Assembly: GCF_013416525.1 (NCBI RefSeq)
Contig: NZ_JACCEM010000012.1
Coordinates: forward strand, 1-64,000
Source of the DNA: Parapusillimonas granuli
GTDB lineage: Bacteria; Pseudomonadota; Gammaproteobacteria; Burkholderiales; Burkholderiaceae_B
Length of the DNA stretch: 64,000 bases
Direction: 5' to 3'
Part shown: piece after piece, positions 47,833 through 56,680 of the stretch
How positions within the stretch are numbered: position 1 is the first letter of the stretch
Layout of the letters: every line of letters starts with the position of its first letter
Program-made: the position numbers and the translations under genes
The notes under the pieces: model-generated
Databases searched by the model: none
What the model was told of the DNA's origin: nothing
The model's input: the letters and a program-made list of their open reading frames with translations, nothing else

Positions 47833-48420
47833 ATGCGTACCGCCGACATCACCCGAAACACCAACGAAACGCGCGTGCGCGTTTCGATCAACCTGGACGG
47901 CACCGGCCGCCAGACCATCAACACGGGCGTGCCTTTCCTGGACCACATGCTGGACCAGATCGCCCGCCATGGCCTGATCGACCTGGACATCCACTGCGAC
48001 GGCGACACCCACATCGACGACCACCACACCGTGGAAGACGTCGGCATCACCCTGGGCCAGGCCTTCGCCGCGGCCGTGGGCGACAAGGCCGGCCTGCGCC
48101 GCTACGGGCATTCCTACGTGCCGCTGGACGAAGCCCTGTCGCGCGTGGTGGTCGACTTCTCCGGGCGGCCCGGCCTGTACTACCACATTCCTTTCACACG
48201 GTCGCACATCGGGCGCTTCGACGTCGACCTGGCGCGCGAATTCTTCCAGGGTTTCGTCAACCACGCCCTGGTCACCCTGCACATCGACAACCTGCGCGGC
48301 GAAAACTCGCACCACCAATGCGAGACCGTGTTCAAGGCCTTCGGGCGCGCGCTGCGCATGGCCACGGAAGCCGACCCCCGCAACGCGGGCGTGGTGCCCT
48401 CGACCAAGGGCGTACTGTAA
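47833..48420 (+). CDS. hisB: Imidazoleglycerol-phosphate dehydratase
   Basis: A 195-residue monofunctional dehydratase, the sixth step of histidine synthesis. The manganese-binding repeats are clear: [13 protein letters not shown] and [15 protein letters not shown] in the first half, and [31 protein letters not shown] in the second. The ATG at 47833 lies five bases after the hisD stop; a TTG at 47824 is in frame but less likely. In many relatives hisC separates hisD from hisB. Here the two genes are directly adjacent. Confidence 0.97.
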   Translation: MRTADITRNTNETRVRVSINLDGTGRQTINTGVPFLDHMLDQIARHGLIDLDIHCDGDTHIDDHHTVEDVGITLGQAFAAAVGDKAGLRRYGHSYVPLDEALSRVVVDFSGRPGLYYHIPFTRSHIGRFDVDLAREFFQGFVNHALVTLHIDNLRGENSHHQCETVFKAFGRALRMATEADPRNAGVVPSTKGVL

Positions 48421-48466
48421 GGCGGCCGGCGCACAAACCTTTTCCATCCCCCAACGGGTGCACACC

Positions 48467-49117
48467 GTGAACAATATCGCCATCGTCGACTATGGCATGG
48501 GCAATTTCCATTCGGTCGCGCGCGCCCTGCGGGCCGCCGCGCCGGATGCGAACATCGAAATCTGCAACACGCCGCAAGGCATCGATCGCGCCGATCGCGT
48601 GGTGTTTCCGGGCCAGGGCGCCATGCCCGACTGCATGCGCACGCTGGACCGCTCCGGCCTGCGCGACGCCGTCCTGCGCGCCGCGCGCGCCAAGCCTCTG
48701 CTGGGCGTCTGCGTGGGCGAGCAAATGCTGTTCTCGGAAAGCGAGGAAGGCAATGTGCGGTGCCTGGACATCTTCCCCGGCCGCGTGAAGCGCTTCGCGG
48801 GGCCGCAATACGCCTCCGAAGCCGGCGATGCGGGGCGCGAACTGCTGAAGATTCCCCACATGGGCTGGAACCGCGTGCGCCAGACGCGCGCCCATCCGCT
48901 GTGGTCCGGCATACCCGACGGCACGCATTTCTATTTCGTGCACAGCTACTACGCCCAGCCCGACGACCCCGAAATTACTGTTGGGGTAAGTCACTATGGC
49001 ATGCGCTTTACCTGCGCAGTAGCAGCGGCTAACATTTTTGCAGTACAGTTCCATCCCGAGAAAAGCGCCGGCCATGGCTTGCGGCTCTATCGGAATTTCG
49101 TTGATTGGAATCCATAA
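48467..49117 (+). CDS. hisH: Imidazole glycerol phosphate synthase, glutaminase subunit
   Basis: A 216-residue class I glutamine amidotransferase subunit that supplies ammonia to HisF. Catalytic triad: Cys in [11 protein letters not shown], His and Glu in [11 protein letters not shown]-terminus [14 protein letters not shown]. The start is a GTG at 48467 ([10 protein letters not shown]); another GTG three codons upstream at 48458 is in frame, and no ATG is available. The last 150 bases are visibly less GC-rich than the neighbours. hisA starts four bases after the stop. Confidence 0.95.
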   Translation: MNNIAIVDYGMGNFHSVARALRAAAPDANIEICNTPQGIDRADRVVFPGQGAMPDCMRTLDRSGLRDAVLRAARAKPLLGVCVGEQMLFSESEEGNVRCLDIFPGRVKRFAGPQYASEAGDAGRELLKIPHMGWNRVRQTRAHPLWSGIPDGTHFYFVHSYYAQPDDPEITVGVSHYGMRFTCAVAAANIFAVQFHPEKSAGHGLRLYRNFVDWNP

Positions 49118-49121
49118 CATC

Positions 49122-49865
49122 ATGTTACTCATACCCGCCATAGATCTCAAAGACGGGCGTTGCGTGCGATTGCGCCAGGGCGACCTGAACGACGCAACTA
49201 TTTTTTCCGATGACCCGGCCGCCATGGCCACACAATGGCTGGACCAGGGCGCGCGCCGCCTGCATCTCGTCGACCTCAACGGCGCCGTGGCGGGCAAGCC
49301 CAAGAACGAAGCGGCCATCAAGTCCATCATCAGCGCGGTGGCCGACGACATCCCGGTGCAGATCGGCGGCGGCATCCGCGATCTGGACACCATAGAACGC
49401 TACCTGGACGCCGGCATCAGCTACGTCATCATCGGCACCGCCGCCGTCAAGGATCCCGGCTTCCTGCGCGATGCATGCAGCGCCTTTCCCGGCAACATCA
49501 TCGTGGGGCTGGACGCCCGCGACGGCAAGGTGGCCACCGACGGCTGGAGCAAGCTCACCCGCCACGACGTCTTCGACCTTGCCCGCAAATTCGAAGACTA
49601 CGGCTGCGAGGCCATCGTCTACACCGACATCGGCCGCGACGGCATGCTGTCCGGCGTCAACATCGAAGCCACGGTCAAGCTCGCGCAACACGTCACCATC
49701 CCCATCATCGCCTCGGGCGGCGTCACCGACCTGAAAGACATCGAAGCCCTTTGCGCCGTTGAAAGCGAAGGCGTCGAGGGCGCCATCCTGGGGCGCAGCC
49801 TCTATGAAGGCACCCTGGATTTCGCCGCCGCCCAGGAAATGGCGGACCAACTTGGAGCGACATGA
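49122..49865 (+). CDS. hisA: ProFAR isomerase (HisA)
   Basis: A 247-residue TIM-barrel isomerase, the fourth step of the pathway. Catalytic Asp8 is in [19 protein letters not shown], and the second aspartate is in [13 protein letters not shown]. Phosphate-binding motifs QIGGGIRD and IASGGVTDL are in place. The ATG at 49122 gives the normal length. It overlaps hisF by four bases. Confidence 0.97.
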   Translation: MLLIPAIDLKDGRCVRLRQGDLNDATIFSDDPAAMATQWLDQGARRLHLVDLNGAVAGKPKNEAAIKSIISAVADDIPVQIGGGIRDLDTIERYLDAGISYVIIGTAAVKDPGFLRDACSAFPGNIIVGLDARDGKVATDGWSKLTRHDVFDLARKFEDYGCEAIVYTDIGRDGMLSGVNIEATVKLAQHVTIPIIASGGVTDLKDIEALCAVESEGVEGAILGRSLYEGTLDFAAAQEMADQLGAT

Positions 49866-50671
49866 ATTCCGTTTCCCCCCCCGGTACCGATTCCGAACTG
49901 ACCCGCCGCATCATTCCCTGCCTGGACGTCACGGCGGGCCGCGTCGTGAAGGGCGTCAACTTCGTCGACCTGGTCGACGCGGGCGACCCCATCGAGATCG
50001 CCCAGCGCTATAACGAGCAGGGCGCCGACGAACTCACCTTCCTGGACATCACCGCCACCAGCGACGACCGCGACCTGATCCTGCCCATCATCGAAGCCGT
50101 CGCCAGCCAGGTCTTCATACCGCTCACGGTGGGCGGCGGCGTGCGGCAGGTCGCCGACATCCAGCGCCTGCTGAACGCCGGCGCCGACAAGGTGTCGATC
50201 AACAGCGCGGCCGTCGCCAACCCGGAGCTCGTGCGCGAGGCGGCCGGCTACCACGGTTCGCAGTGCATCGTGGTCGCGCTCGACGCCCGGCGCGTGTCGG
50301 CGGCGGGCGAAGCGCCAAAATGGGAAATCTTCACCCATGGCGGCCGCAAGGCCACCGGCATCGACGCCGTCGAATGGGCCCGCAAAATGGCCGAGTACGG
50401 CGCCGGCGAACTGCTGCTGACCAGCATGGACCGCGACGGCACCAAATCGGGCTTCGACCTGGAACTCACCCGCGCCGTCGCCGACGCCGTGCCGGTGCCG
50501 GTCATCGCCTCCGGCGGCGTCGGCAACCTGCAGCACCTGGCCGACGGCGTCACCACCGGCCGCGCGAGCGCGGTGCTGGCCGCCAGCATTTTCCACTACG
50601 GCGAATACACCGTGCGGCAGGCCAAGGAATTCATGGCGGCCCAAGGCATCAAGGTACGCTTGCAATCATGA
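49862..50671 (+). CDS. hisF: Imidazole glycerol phosphate synthase, cyclase subunit
   Basis: A 269-residue TIM barrel that closes the imidazole ring and releases AICAR. Catalytic aspartates are in [18 protein letters not shown] and [44 protein letters not shown] and [13 protein letters not shown] are family motifs. The N-terminus has about a dozen extra residues ([15 protein letters not shown]). ATGA overlaps with hisA and hisI at both ends suggest strictly coupled translation. Confidence 0.97.
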   Translation: MNSVSPPGTDSELTRRIIPCLDVTAGRVVKGVNFVDLVDAGDPIEIAQRYNEQGADELTFLDITATSDDRDLILPIIEAVASQVFIPLTVGGGVRQVADIQRLLNAGADKVSINSAAVANPELVREAAGYHGSQCIVVALDARRVSAAGEAPKWEIFTHGGRKATGIDAVEWARKMAEYGAGELLLTSMDRDGTKSGFDLELTRAVADAVPVPVIASGGVGNLQHLADGVTTGRASAVLAASIFHYGEYTVRQAKEFMAAQGIKVRLQS

Positions 50672-51069
50672 CCGCGCCCCTCTGGCTCGATGCCATCACT
50701 TTCGACGAGAACGGGCTGGCGCCCGCCATTGCGCAAGACGAGCAAACGGGCGCGATACTCATGGTGGCCTGGATGAACGCCGAGGCCCTGCGGGAAACCG
50801 TGGCCACCGGCCGCGCCGTGTACTGGTCGCGCTCGCGCCGGCGCCTGTGGCGCAAGGGCGAGGAATCCGGGCATGTGCAGATCGTCCACGAAATCCGCCT
50901 GGACTGCGACGGCGACGTCATCCTCCTGAAGGTGCGCCAGGAAGGCGGCATCGCTTGCCATACGGGCCGCCAGAGCTGCTTCTTCCGGCGCCTGGACGGC
51001 ATCGGCGACACCGCCTCCTGGGCCGTCACGGACCCCGTGCTCAAAGACCCGGAACAGATCTACAAATGA
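50668..51069 (+). CDS. hisI: Phosphoribosyl-AMP cyclohydrolase
   Basis: A 133-residue zinc and magnesium enzyme, the third histidine step. Motifs: [65 protein letters not shown], with the metal-binding Asp and Cys residues. It is a separate protein, not fused to HisE. ATGA overlap with hisF; four-base overlap with hisE. Confidence 0.97.
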   Translation: MTAPLWLDAITFDENGLAPAIAQDEQTGAILMVAWMNAEALRETVATGRAVYWSRSRRRLWRKGEESGHVQIVHEIRLDCDGDVILLKVRQEGGIACHTGRQSCFFRRLDGIGDTASWAVTDPVLKDPEQIYK

Positions 51070-51410
51070 CACGAGCCGACACCCGGAATTTCCTGGCCCG
51101 CCTGGCCGACACCCTGGAATCGCGCCTGCCCGCGAACGGCGGCGACCCGTCCAGCTCCTACACCGCCAAGCTGCTGGCGCGGGGTCCCGACGCCTTCTTG
51201 AAGAAGATCGGCGAGGAAGCCACCGAACTCGTCATGGCGGCCAAAGACAACACGCCCGAACGCATCGTGGCCGAAACGGCCGACCTCTGGTTCCACAGCA
51301 TGGTCGCGCTGGCCTATTATGGGCTGCGCCCGGAACAAGTGCTGGCCGAACTGGAACGGCGCGAAGGCATTTCCGGGCTGGCCGAAAAAGCCGGCCGGCC
51401 CCAACCGTAA
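51066..51410 (+). CDS. hisE: Phosphoribosyl-ATP pyrophosphatase
   Basis: A 114-residue all-helical pyrophosphatase, the second histidine step. Pattern [33 protein letters not shown]...[21 protein letters not shown] carries the EEATE and ETAD metal-binding residues of the MazG-like fold. It closes the histidine block. hinT starts 17 bases later. Confidence 0.96.
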   Translation: MTRADTRNFLARLADTLESRLPANGGDPSSSYTAKLLARGPDAFLKKIGEEATELVMAAKDNTPERIVAETADLWFHSMVALAYYGLRPEQVLAELERREGISGLAEKAGRPQP

Positions 51411-51427
51411 TCAGCCGAGAACAGCTC

Positions 51428-51796
51428 ATGAGTGACAACTGCATCTTCTGCAAGATCGCCAAGGGGGAAATCCCTTCCCGCAAAGTCTACGAGGACGACG
51501 ATTTCTTCGCTTTCCACGACATAAATCCCGCCGCTCCCGTACACTTGCTGCTCATCCCCAAGCGCCACGTCGTTTCCTTGCAGGAGGTCCAGGAAAGCGA
51601 CGCGGCCTGGCTGGGTAGAATGGTCACCCTGGCGCCCGCGCTGGCGCGTGACAACGGCTGCACGCCCGGACCCGAAGGCGGGTTCAGGGTGGTGTTCAAC
51701 AACGGAACGGAAGGCGGGCAGGAAGTCGCCCACCTGCACATGCACATCCTGGGCGGCCCGCGCCCCTGGAACAAACGCGCAGCACCCGCTGCTTAA
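51428..51796 (+). CDS. hinT: HIT-family nucleotide hydrolase (HinT)
   Basis: A 122-residue purine nucleoside phosphoramidase of the histidine triad family. The triad HLHMH is at residues 102-106 followed by ILGGRP. The N-terminus CIFCKIAKGEIPSRKVYEDDD is typical, and the two cysteines can bind zinc. It adjoins hisE as in many Burkholderiales. Tat genes follow after 12 bases. Confidence 0.94.
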   Translation: MSDNCIFCKIAKGEIPSRKVYEDDDFFAFHDINPAAPVHLLLIPKRHVVSLQEVQESDAAWLGRMVTLAPALARDNGCTPGPEGGFRVVFNNGTEGGQEVAHLHMHILGGPRPWNKRAAPAA

Positions 51797-51808
51797 CGGA
51801 GACTTATC

Positions 51809-52039
51809 ATGGGTAGTTTCAGCATTTGGCATTGGCTTATCGTCCTGGTCATCGTGGCGCTGGTATTCGGCACCAAGAAAATCCGCAACATCGGCGAAGA
51901 CCTGGGCGGAGCGGTGAAAGGCTTCAAGAAGGGCATGAAGGACGCCAACGAGGAAAAAGACGCGCCCGCCACGGTGACGCAGCGCGTGCAAAGCGACGAC
52001 ACCATCGACGTCCAGGCGAAGGAAAAGAAAGACGCCTGA
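51809..52039 (+). CDS. tatA: Sec-independent translocase subunit TatA
   Basis: A 76-residue protein with one N-terminal membrane helix ([21 protein letters not shown]), the conserved FGTKK hinge and an amphipathic helix ([15 protein letters not shown]), then a charged tail. It forms the oligomeric pore of the twin-arginine system. A ribosome site (ACGGAGACTTATC) precedes the ATG. Confidence 0.96.
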   Translation: MGSFSIWHWLIVLVIVALVFGTKKIRNIGEDLGGAVKGFKKGMKDANEEKDAPATVTQRVQSDDTIDVQAKEKKDA

Positions 52040-52102
52040 AAACAGGGCTGATGGCCGCTCCGAGCTCCGTTAACCCTATTCTTTCAAGCGAATCCTTTAC
52101 CC

Positions 52103-52612
52103 ATGTTTGACGTCAGCTTTAGTGAACTTATGCTGATCGGCGTGATCGCGCTGATCGTCATCGGGCCCGAACGCCTGCCCAAGGTGGCCAGAACCATCGG
52201 CCACCTGGTCGGCCGCGCTCAGCGCTACGTCAGCGATGTCAAGTCCGACATCCAACGCGAGATGGACCTGGACGAGCTCAACAACCTGAAGGGCCAAATG
52301 GAGGAAGCGGCCAAGTCGGTCAAGTCGTCCATGCAGGAAGCCTCCGACAGCCTGCGGCAGCCTCTGTCCGAGGCCGAGCAGGCCTTGAAAGAGGCATCCG
52401 CCTCGGTCGAGTCCCTGGTCGACTCGGCCCGGGCCCAGATGAGCGGCCCGGAAACGACCGCGGCGCCGGCCGCCGAACCCGCCAAGCCCGCGGCCGCGCC
52501 AGCCACCCTTCCCGCCGGCAATGGCGCGGCCGCGCCCAGCGCAGGCGCCGACATCCAGCCGGCCGGCACGGCCGGCCCAGACACCAAAGACAAACCGGGG
52601 GCTCCCACGTGA
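52103..52612 (+). CDS. tatB: Sec-independent translocase subunit TatB
   Basis: A 169-residue protein: N-terminal helix FSELMLIGVIALIVIGPERLPKVART with the TatB-typical GPERLP hinge, a long amphipathic coiled region to about residue 110, then an Ala/Pro-rich tail. It forms the receptor complex with TatC. Overlaps tatC by four bases (GTGA). Confidence 0.96.
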   Translation: MFDVSFSELMLIGVIALIVIGPERLPKVARTIGHLVGRAQRYVSDVKSDIQREMDLDELNNLKGQMEEAAKSVKSSMQEASDSLRQPLSEAEQALKEASASVESLVDSARAQMSGPETTAAPAAEPAKPAAAPATLPAGNGAAAPSAGADIQPAGTAGPDTKDKPGAPT

Positions 52613-53379
52613 CACAAGAAGCTTCCCAAGACACCTTCATCTCGCACCTGGTCGAACTGCGCTCGCGCCTGCTGCGCGCGGTCAGCGCGGTCTTGGCCGT
52701 GTTCGTCATTCTGTTCATCTACCCGGGGCCGTCCGCCATCTACGACGTGCTGGCCCAGCCCATGCTCGCCTCCCTGCCGGAAGGCACGCGCATGATCGCC
52801 ACGGGCGTGATCACGCCTTTCATGGTGCCGATCAAGGTGACGCTGCTGGCGTCTTTCGTGCTGGCGCTCCCGGTGGTCCTGTACCAGGCCTGGGCCTTCG
52901 TCGCGCCCGGGCTGTATCGCCACGAGCAGCGGCTGGCGCTGCCGCTGATCGCGTCCAGCACGCTGCTGTTTCTGGCGGGCATGGCGTTCTGCTATTTCGT
53001 GGTGTTCCGCACGGTCTTCCAGTTCATCGCGGGTTTCGCGCCGGAATCGATCACGCCGGCGCCGGACATCGAGGCCTACGTAAGTTTCGTGATCACGATG
53101 TTCGTCGCTTTCGGGGTGACGTTCGAAGTGCCGATCGCCGTGATTCTGCTGGTGAAGAGCGGAATGGTCACGGTCGAGAAACTGCGCGGCGCGCGGGGGT
53201 ACGTCATCGTCGGCGCGTTCGTCATCGCCGCGGTGGTGACGCCGCCGGACGTGGTCAGCCAATTCATGCTGGCGGTGCCCTTGTGCCTGCTGTATGAAGT
53301 CGGCGTGGTGGTCGCGGGGATGCTGAAGGTAAAGGAAGCCGCGGCCGACGAGCTGGAGTCCGATCCGGATAACGGGTGA
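52609..53379 (+). CDS. tatC: Sec-independent translocase subunit TatC
   Basis: A 256-residue six-helix membrane protein that recognises twin-arginine signals. Motifs: FISHLVELRSRLLRA at the N-terminus, ALPVVLYQAWAFVAPGLYRHEQR, FVITMFVAFGVTFEVPI and VIAAVVTPPDVVSQ. The start codon is GTG at 52609, overlapping the tatB stop. The nearby Rieske protein and one Bug receptor are possible clients. Confidence 0.96.
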   Translation: MTQEASQDTFISHLVELRSRLLRAVSAVLAVFVILFIYPGPSAIYDVLAQPMLASLPEGTRMIATGVITPFMVPIKVTLLASFVLALPVVLYQAWAFVAPGLYRHEQRLALPLIASSTLLFLAGMAFCYFVVFRTVFQFIAGFAPESITPAPDIEAYVSFVITMFVAFGVTFEVPIAVILLVKSGMVTVEKLRGARGYVIVGAFVIAAVVTPPDVVSQFMLAVPLCLLYEVGVVVAGMLKVKEAAADELESDPDNG

Positions 53380-53400
53380 CGGCGGCAGCGGCCGGCGCCC

Positions 53401-54534
53401 TCACCGCTTCGGAATCGGCGGCCGCGTCCCGACACGCACTTCCAGCTCCATCCGCCGCCCTTCGCGCACCACGCGCAGCTTCGCCTTTTCCGACGGCGGC
53501 AGCGGCGCGATCTGGTTCAGGAAGCCGATCGCGTCCCGCACCGGCTCTCCATTCAACGCCAGCACGATATCGCCCACCCGCAGCCCCGCCTGCCACGCCG
53601 GGCCATTGCGCAACACACTGGCGATGATGACGCCGTCGTGCTGCTTCAAGCCGAAAGCGCGGGCCAGGTCGGGGGTGATGTCTTGCGGCTCGATTCCCAG
53701 CCACCCGCGGGTCACCGTCCCCGTCTTGATGATCTGCTCCATGATGGTCTGCGCCGCGCCCGCCGGGATGGCGAAGCCGATGCCCAGCGATCCCCCGGAT
53801 TCCGAATAAATGGCGGTATTGATGCCGATCAGGCGCCCCGAGGTGTCGATGAGCGCGCCGCCGGAATTGCCGGGATTGATGGCAGCGTCGGTCTGGATGA
53901 AGTTTTCATATATATTGATGCCCAGGCGGTTGCGCCCCAAGGCCGACACGATGCCCATGGTGGTGGTCTGCCCCACGCCGAAAGGGTTGCCTATGGCCAG
54001 CACCACGTCGCCCGTCCTGACCTCGTGCGAACCGTTGAAGGCGATCGCGCGCAGGTCGGGCAGGTCTATCTTCAGCACCGCCAGGTCGCTTTCAGGGTCG
54101 GCGCCCACCACCGCGGCGCGGGTCTGCCTGCCGTCGCTCAATGCGACCTCGATCGCGTCGGCGGCTTCAATGACGTGGTAGTTGGTGAGTATGTAGCCGT
54201 CTTCCCGGACGATCACGCCCGAGCCCAGGTTGGTGGATTCCTTGCGGCGGCTGAAGCCGGGAATGTCCCGGAACAGACGCTCGAGCTCGGGATCGGCGGG
54301 AATGGGGATGACCGGCACATTGACGTGCTTGCTGGTGTAGACGTTGACCACGGCCGGCCTGGCCTGCGCCACGGCGGCGGCGAATGAAAAGGGCGCGCCC
54401 TGCTCCGGGGCGGGTGGCGTGGCCGGCGCCGGCTGCGGTGTGTGCAGCCAGTCGGGGCGCAAGGTTGCCACGATGAATAAAATACCCAGGCATATCGTCA
54501 CCGTCTGGGCAAACAGCAACCACAATCGACGCAT
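53401..54534 (-). CDS. DegS-like membrane-anchored serine protease with one PDZ domain
   Basis: A 377-residue trypsin-like HtrA protease. A single N-terminal membrane helix (residues 4-23) tethers it to the periplasmic face of the inner membrane. Catalytic triad: His120 (TNYHVIEA), Asp150 (PESDLAVL) and Ser224 (INPGNSGGAL). One PDZ domain follows (about 275-365, GWLGIEPQ ... GLRVGDIVLALNGEPV). One PDZ and an anchor match DegS rather than DegP. DegS starts the sigma-E envelope stress cascade in gammaproteobacteria; that role here is inference. The ATG at 54534 is only 28 bases from the divergent nif3 start. Confidence 0.9.
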   Translation of the reverse strand: MRRLWLLFAQTVTICLGILFIVATLRPDWLHTPQPAPATPPAPEQGAPFSFAAAVAQARPAVVNVYTSKHVNVPVIPIPADPELERLFRDIPGFSRRKESTNLGSGVIVREDGYILTNYHVIEAADAIEVALSDGRQTRAAVVGADPESDLAVLKIDLPDLRAIAFNGSHEVRTGDVVLAIGNPFGVGQTTTMGIVSALGRNRLGINIYENFIQTDAAINPGNSGGALIDTSGRLIGINTAIYSESGGSLGIGFAIPAGAAQTIMEQIIKTGTVTRGWLGIEPQDITPDLARAFGLKQHDGVIIASVLRNGPAWQAGLRVGDIVLALNGEPVRDAIGFLNQIAPLPPSEKAKLRVVREGRRMELEVRVGTRPPIPKR

Positions 54535-54562
54535 AAGCTCGCAATAAGGAAAAGGCAAAACA

Positions 54563-55339
54563 ATGAAACAGGTTTCCACCCAACAACTGGCCGACTGGCT
54601 CGACGCCACCTTGCAGGCCGCGCGCTTCAAGGACTACTGCCCGAACGGACTGCAGGTCGAGGGCAAAGCCAGTATCGGACACATTATCACCGGTGTCACG
54701 GCATCGCAGGCGCTGCTGGAGGCGGCGATCGATAGAAAAGCCGATGCCGTGCTGGTGCACCACGGCTGGTTCTGGCAGAACGAGAGCCCCCGCGTGCGCG
54801 GCCCCAAGCGCAAGCGCCTGGCGCTGGCCCTGGCGCACGACCTGAATCTGTTCGGCTACCACCTGCCGCTGGACGCCCACCCGACGCTGGGCAACAACGC
54901 ACAGCTGGCGCGGGTGCTGGGCCTGGAGCCCGAGCTCGGCGCCGATGGCCAGCCCGTGCTTTGCGGCCGCGACGGCCTGGTCTGGATGGGCCGCTCGCGC
55001 AGCGCCCGCAACCTGGACGAGCTCGGTAATATTATTTGCAATGCCTTACAACGCCGTCCATTGGTTGTGGGAAATCCACAACAAAAAATCGAGCGCATCG
55101 CCTGGTGCACCGGCGGCGCCCAAGGCATGATGGAAGCCGCCATCGAAGCCGGCGCCGATGCATACATAACGGGCGAGGCGTCGGAGCCGGTGTATCACCT
55201 GGCCCGGGAAACCGGCACGGCGTTCATCGCGGCCGGCCACCATGCGACGGAACGCTACGGGGTGCAGGCGCTGGGCGAGGCCATTGCCCAGCAGTTCGGG
55301 ATACGAGTGGATTTCCTGGACATCGACAACCCGATCTGA
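54563..55339 (+). CDS. Nif3-like dinuclear metal centre protein
   Basis: A 258-residue member of the NIF3/YbgI family, which assembles as a hexameric ring with a two-metal site. Metal-ligand motifs VLVHHGWFW (about residue 72) and the C-terminal AAGHHATERYGVQALGE are present, as is the N-terminal YCPNGLQVEG. The precise biochemical role of the family is unsettled (cyclohydrolase-like or metal insertion have been suggested). A ribosome site AAGGAAAAGGC precedes the ATG. Confidence 0.92.
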   Translation: MKQVSTQQLADWLDATLQAARFKDYCPNGLQVEGKASIGHIITGVTASQALLEAAIDRKADAVLVHHGWFWQNESPRVRGPKRKRLALALAHDLNLFGYHLPLDAHPTLGNNAQLARVLGLEPELGADGQPVLCGRDGLVWMGRSRSARNLDELGNIICNALQRRPLVVGNPQQKIERIAWCTGGAQGMMEAAIEAGADAYITGEASEPVYHLARETGTAFIAAGHHATERYGVQALGEAIAQQFGIRVDFLDIDNPI

Positions 55340-55379
55340 TCACCCGAAGCGGCCCGCCCGGATTCGGTCGCCGGGCCCG

Positions 55380-55838
55380 TCACTTCTTCAAGAGATCGCG
55401 GATTTCGCGCAGCAGGGCGACGTCTTCCGGAGGAGGCGCCGCCGCCGCGGGCTCGGCCTGTTCGCGGCGCAAGACCTTGTCGCGGGCCGTGTTCACCGCC
55501 TTCACCAGGCAGAACACCACGAAGGCCAGCAGGATGAAGTTGATGAAAATGGTCAGGAAGTTGCCCCAGGACAGGACCACGGCGCCGGCCTTGGTCAGGG
55601 CGTCGTAGGTTTCGGGCCCGGTGTAGCCTTCGGGCAGGCGCAGCACCCAGAACTGATTGGTGAAGTCGACCTCGCCGCCCAGGATGAAGGAGATGATGGG
55701 CATGATGATGTCTTTCACCAGGGAGTCGATGATCTTGCCGAAGGCCGCGCCGATGATGACGCCGACCGCCAGATCGATCATGTTGCCGCGGACCGCGAAC
55801 TCTTGAAACTCTTGCAGAAAACCCCGTGCTTTGCTCAT
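55380..55838 (-). CDS. mscL: Large-conductance mechanosensitive channel
   Basis: A 152-residue homopentameric channel that releases solutes on hypo-osmotic shock. N-terminal amphipathic helix and TM1: [37 protein letters not shown]2: [24 protein letters not shown] cytoplasmic C-terminal helix follows ([13 protein letters not shown]). It is convergent with nif3 (40-base gap) and divergent from petA. Confidence 0.96.
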   Translation of the reverse strand: MSKARGFLQEFQEFAVRGNMIDLAVGVIIGAAFGKIIDSLVKDIIMPIISFILGGEVDFTNQFWVLRLPEGYTGPETYDALTKAGAVVLSWGNFLTIFINFILLAFVVFCLVKAVNTARDKVLRREQAEPAAAAPPPEDVALLREIRDLLKK

Positions 55839-55879
55839 ATCGCCTTCCTTTCGTGTTACACCCTATTTCGGGCAAACGC

Positions 55880-55885
55880 TATAAT
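55880..55885 (+). promoter_or_regulatory. -10 box of the petABC promoter
   Basis: A perfect TATAAT lies 76 bases before the petA start in the 123-base mscL-petA spacer. The possible -35 (TTACAC, 55856-55861) is weak, so an activator may help. No other gene between 55839 and 55961. Confidence 0.5.
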
Positions 55886-55961
55886 ACGCGGTTGATAAGA
55901 TAGTACACAGCCAAATCACTGATGGTATGCCCCCACGCGAGGCATGAATAAGGATACTAGA

Positions 55962-56606
55962 ATGAGTCAGATTACGACACAGCTCGACGATTCCGGTGCG
56001 GTTGACCCCAACCTGCCACCCGATCCTTCGCGCCGTATGTGGGTGGCCACCGCCTGTGCGGTGGGCGGTGCCGCGGGCGTGGCCACGGCGGTCCCGTTCG
56101 TCAGTTCCTTCGCGCCTTCGGACAAGGCTCGCGCGGCCGGCGCCCCCGTCGAGGTCGACGTCTCTAACATCCCCGCCGGCCAGATGATCACGGTCGAGTG
56201 GCGCGGCAAGCCCGTGTGGATCATGCACCGCACCCCCGAACAGCTGGCTGCCCTGAAGGGCCTGGATCCGGAACTCGCCGACCCCCACTCCGACCGCCCG
56301 GGCTACACCCCCGAATACGCCAAGAACGAATACCGCTCGCGCAAGCCCGAACTGTTCGTTTGCGTCGGCATCTGCACGCACCTGGGCTGCTCGCCCACGC
56401 CCGCCCTGGCCGCGGGCCCGCAACCCGGCCTGCCCGCCGACTGGCAAGGCGGCTTCAACTGTCCATGCCATGGCTCCACCTTCGACCTGGCCGGCCGTGT
56501 GTTCAGCAACAAGCCGGCGCCCGACAACCTCGAGGTCCCGCCTTATTCCTACTCGGCCGACGGCACGCGCATCGTCGTCGGCGTCGACGAGAACAACAAG
56601 GCCTGA
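55962..56606 (+). CDS. petA: Ubiquinol-cytochrome c reductase, Rieske iron-sulfur subunit
   Basis: A 214-residue Rieske protein of the bc1 complex. The Tat-type signal anchor PSRRMWVATACAVGGAAGVATAVPFV (from about residue 23) stays as the membrane helix. The [2Fe-2S] ligands are in CVGICTHLGC and FNCPCHGSTFDLAG. The start ATG at 55962 follows AAGGATACTAGA; an ATG six codons upstream is possible. Export through the TatABC system encoded 3 kb away is expected for this family. Confidence 0.96.
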   Translation: MSQITTQLDDSGAVDPNLPPDPSRRMWVATACAVGGAAGVATAVPFVSSFAPSDKARAAGAPVEVDVSNIPAGQMITVEWRGKPVWIMHRTPEQLAALKGLDPELADPHSDRPGYTPEYAKNEYRSRKPELFVCVGICTHLGCSPTPALAAGPQPGLPADWQGGFNCPCHGSTFDLAGRVFSNKPAPDNLEVPPYSYSADGTRIVVGVDENNKA

Positions 56607-56680
56607 TCCCGAAGGGCGCCGCTGAACGCCCACGAACCGAATCCACAATACGCCCGTAAGATAGAAAAAGGAGCCGTTTC

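Noticed and set aside
48970-49125. Lower-GC stretch at the hisH-hisA junction as a sign of transfer
   Set aside because: It lies inside conserved histidine genes with normal proteins; likely selection for open mRNA near the hisA start.
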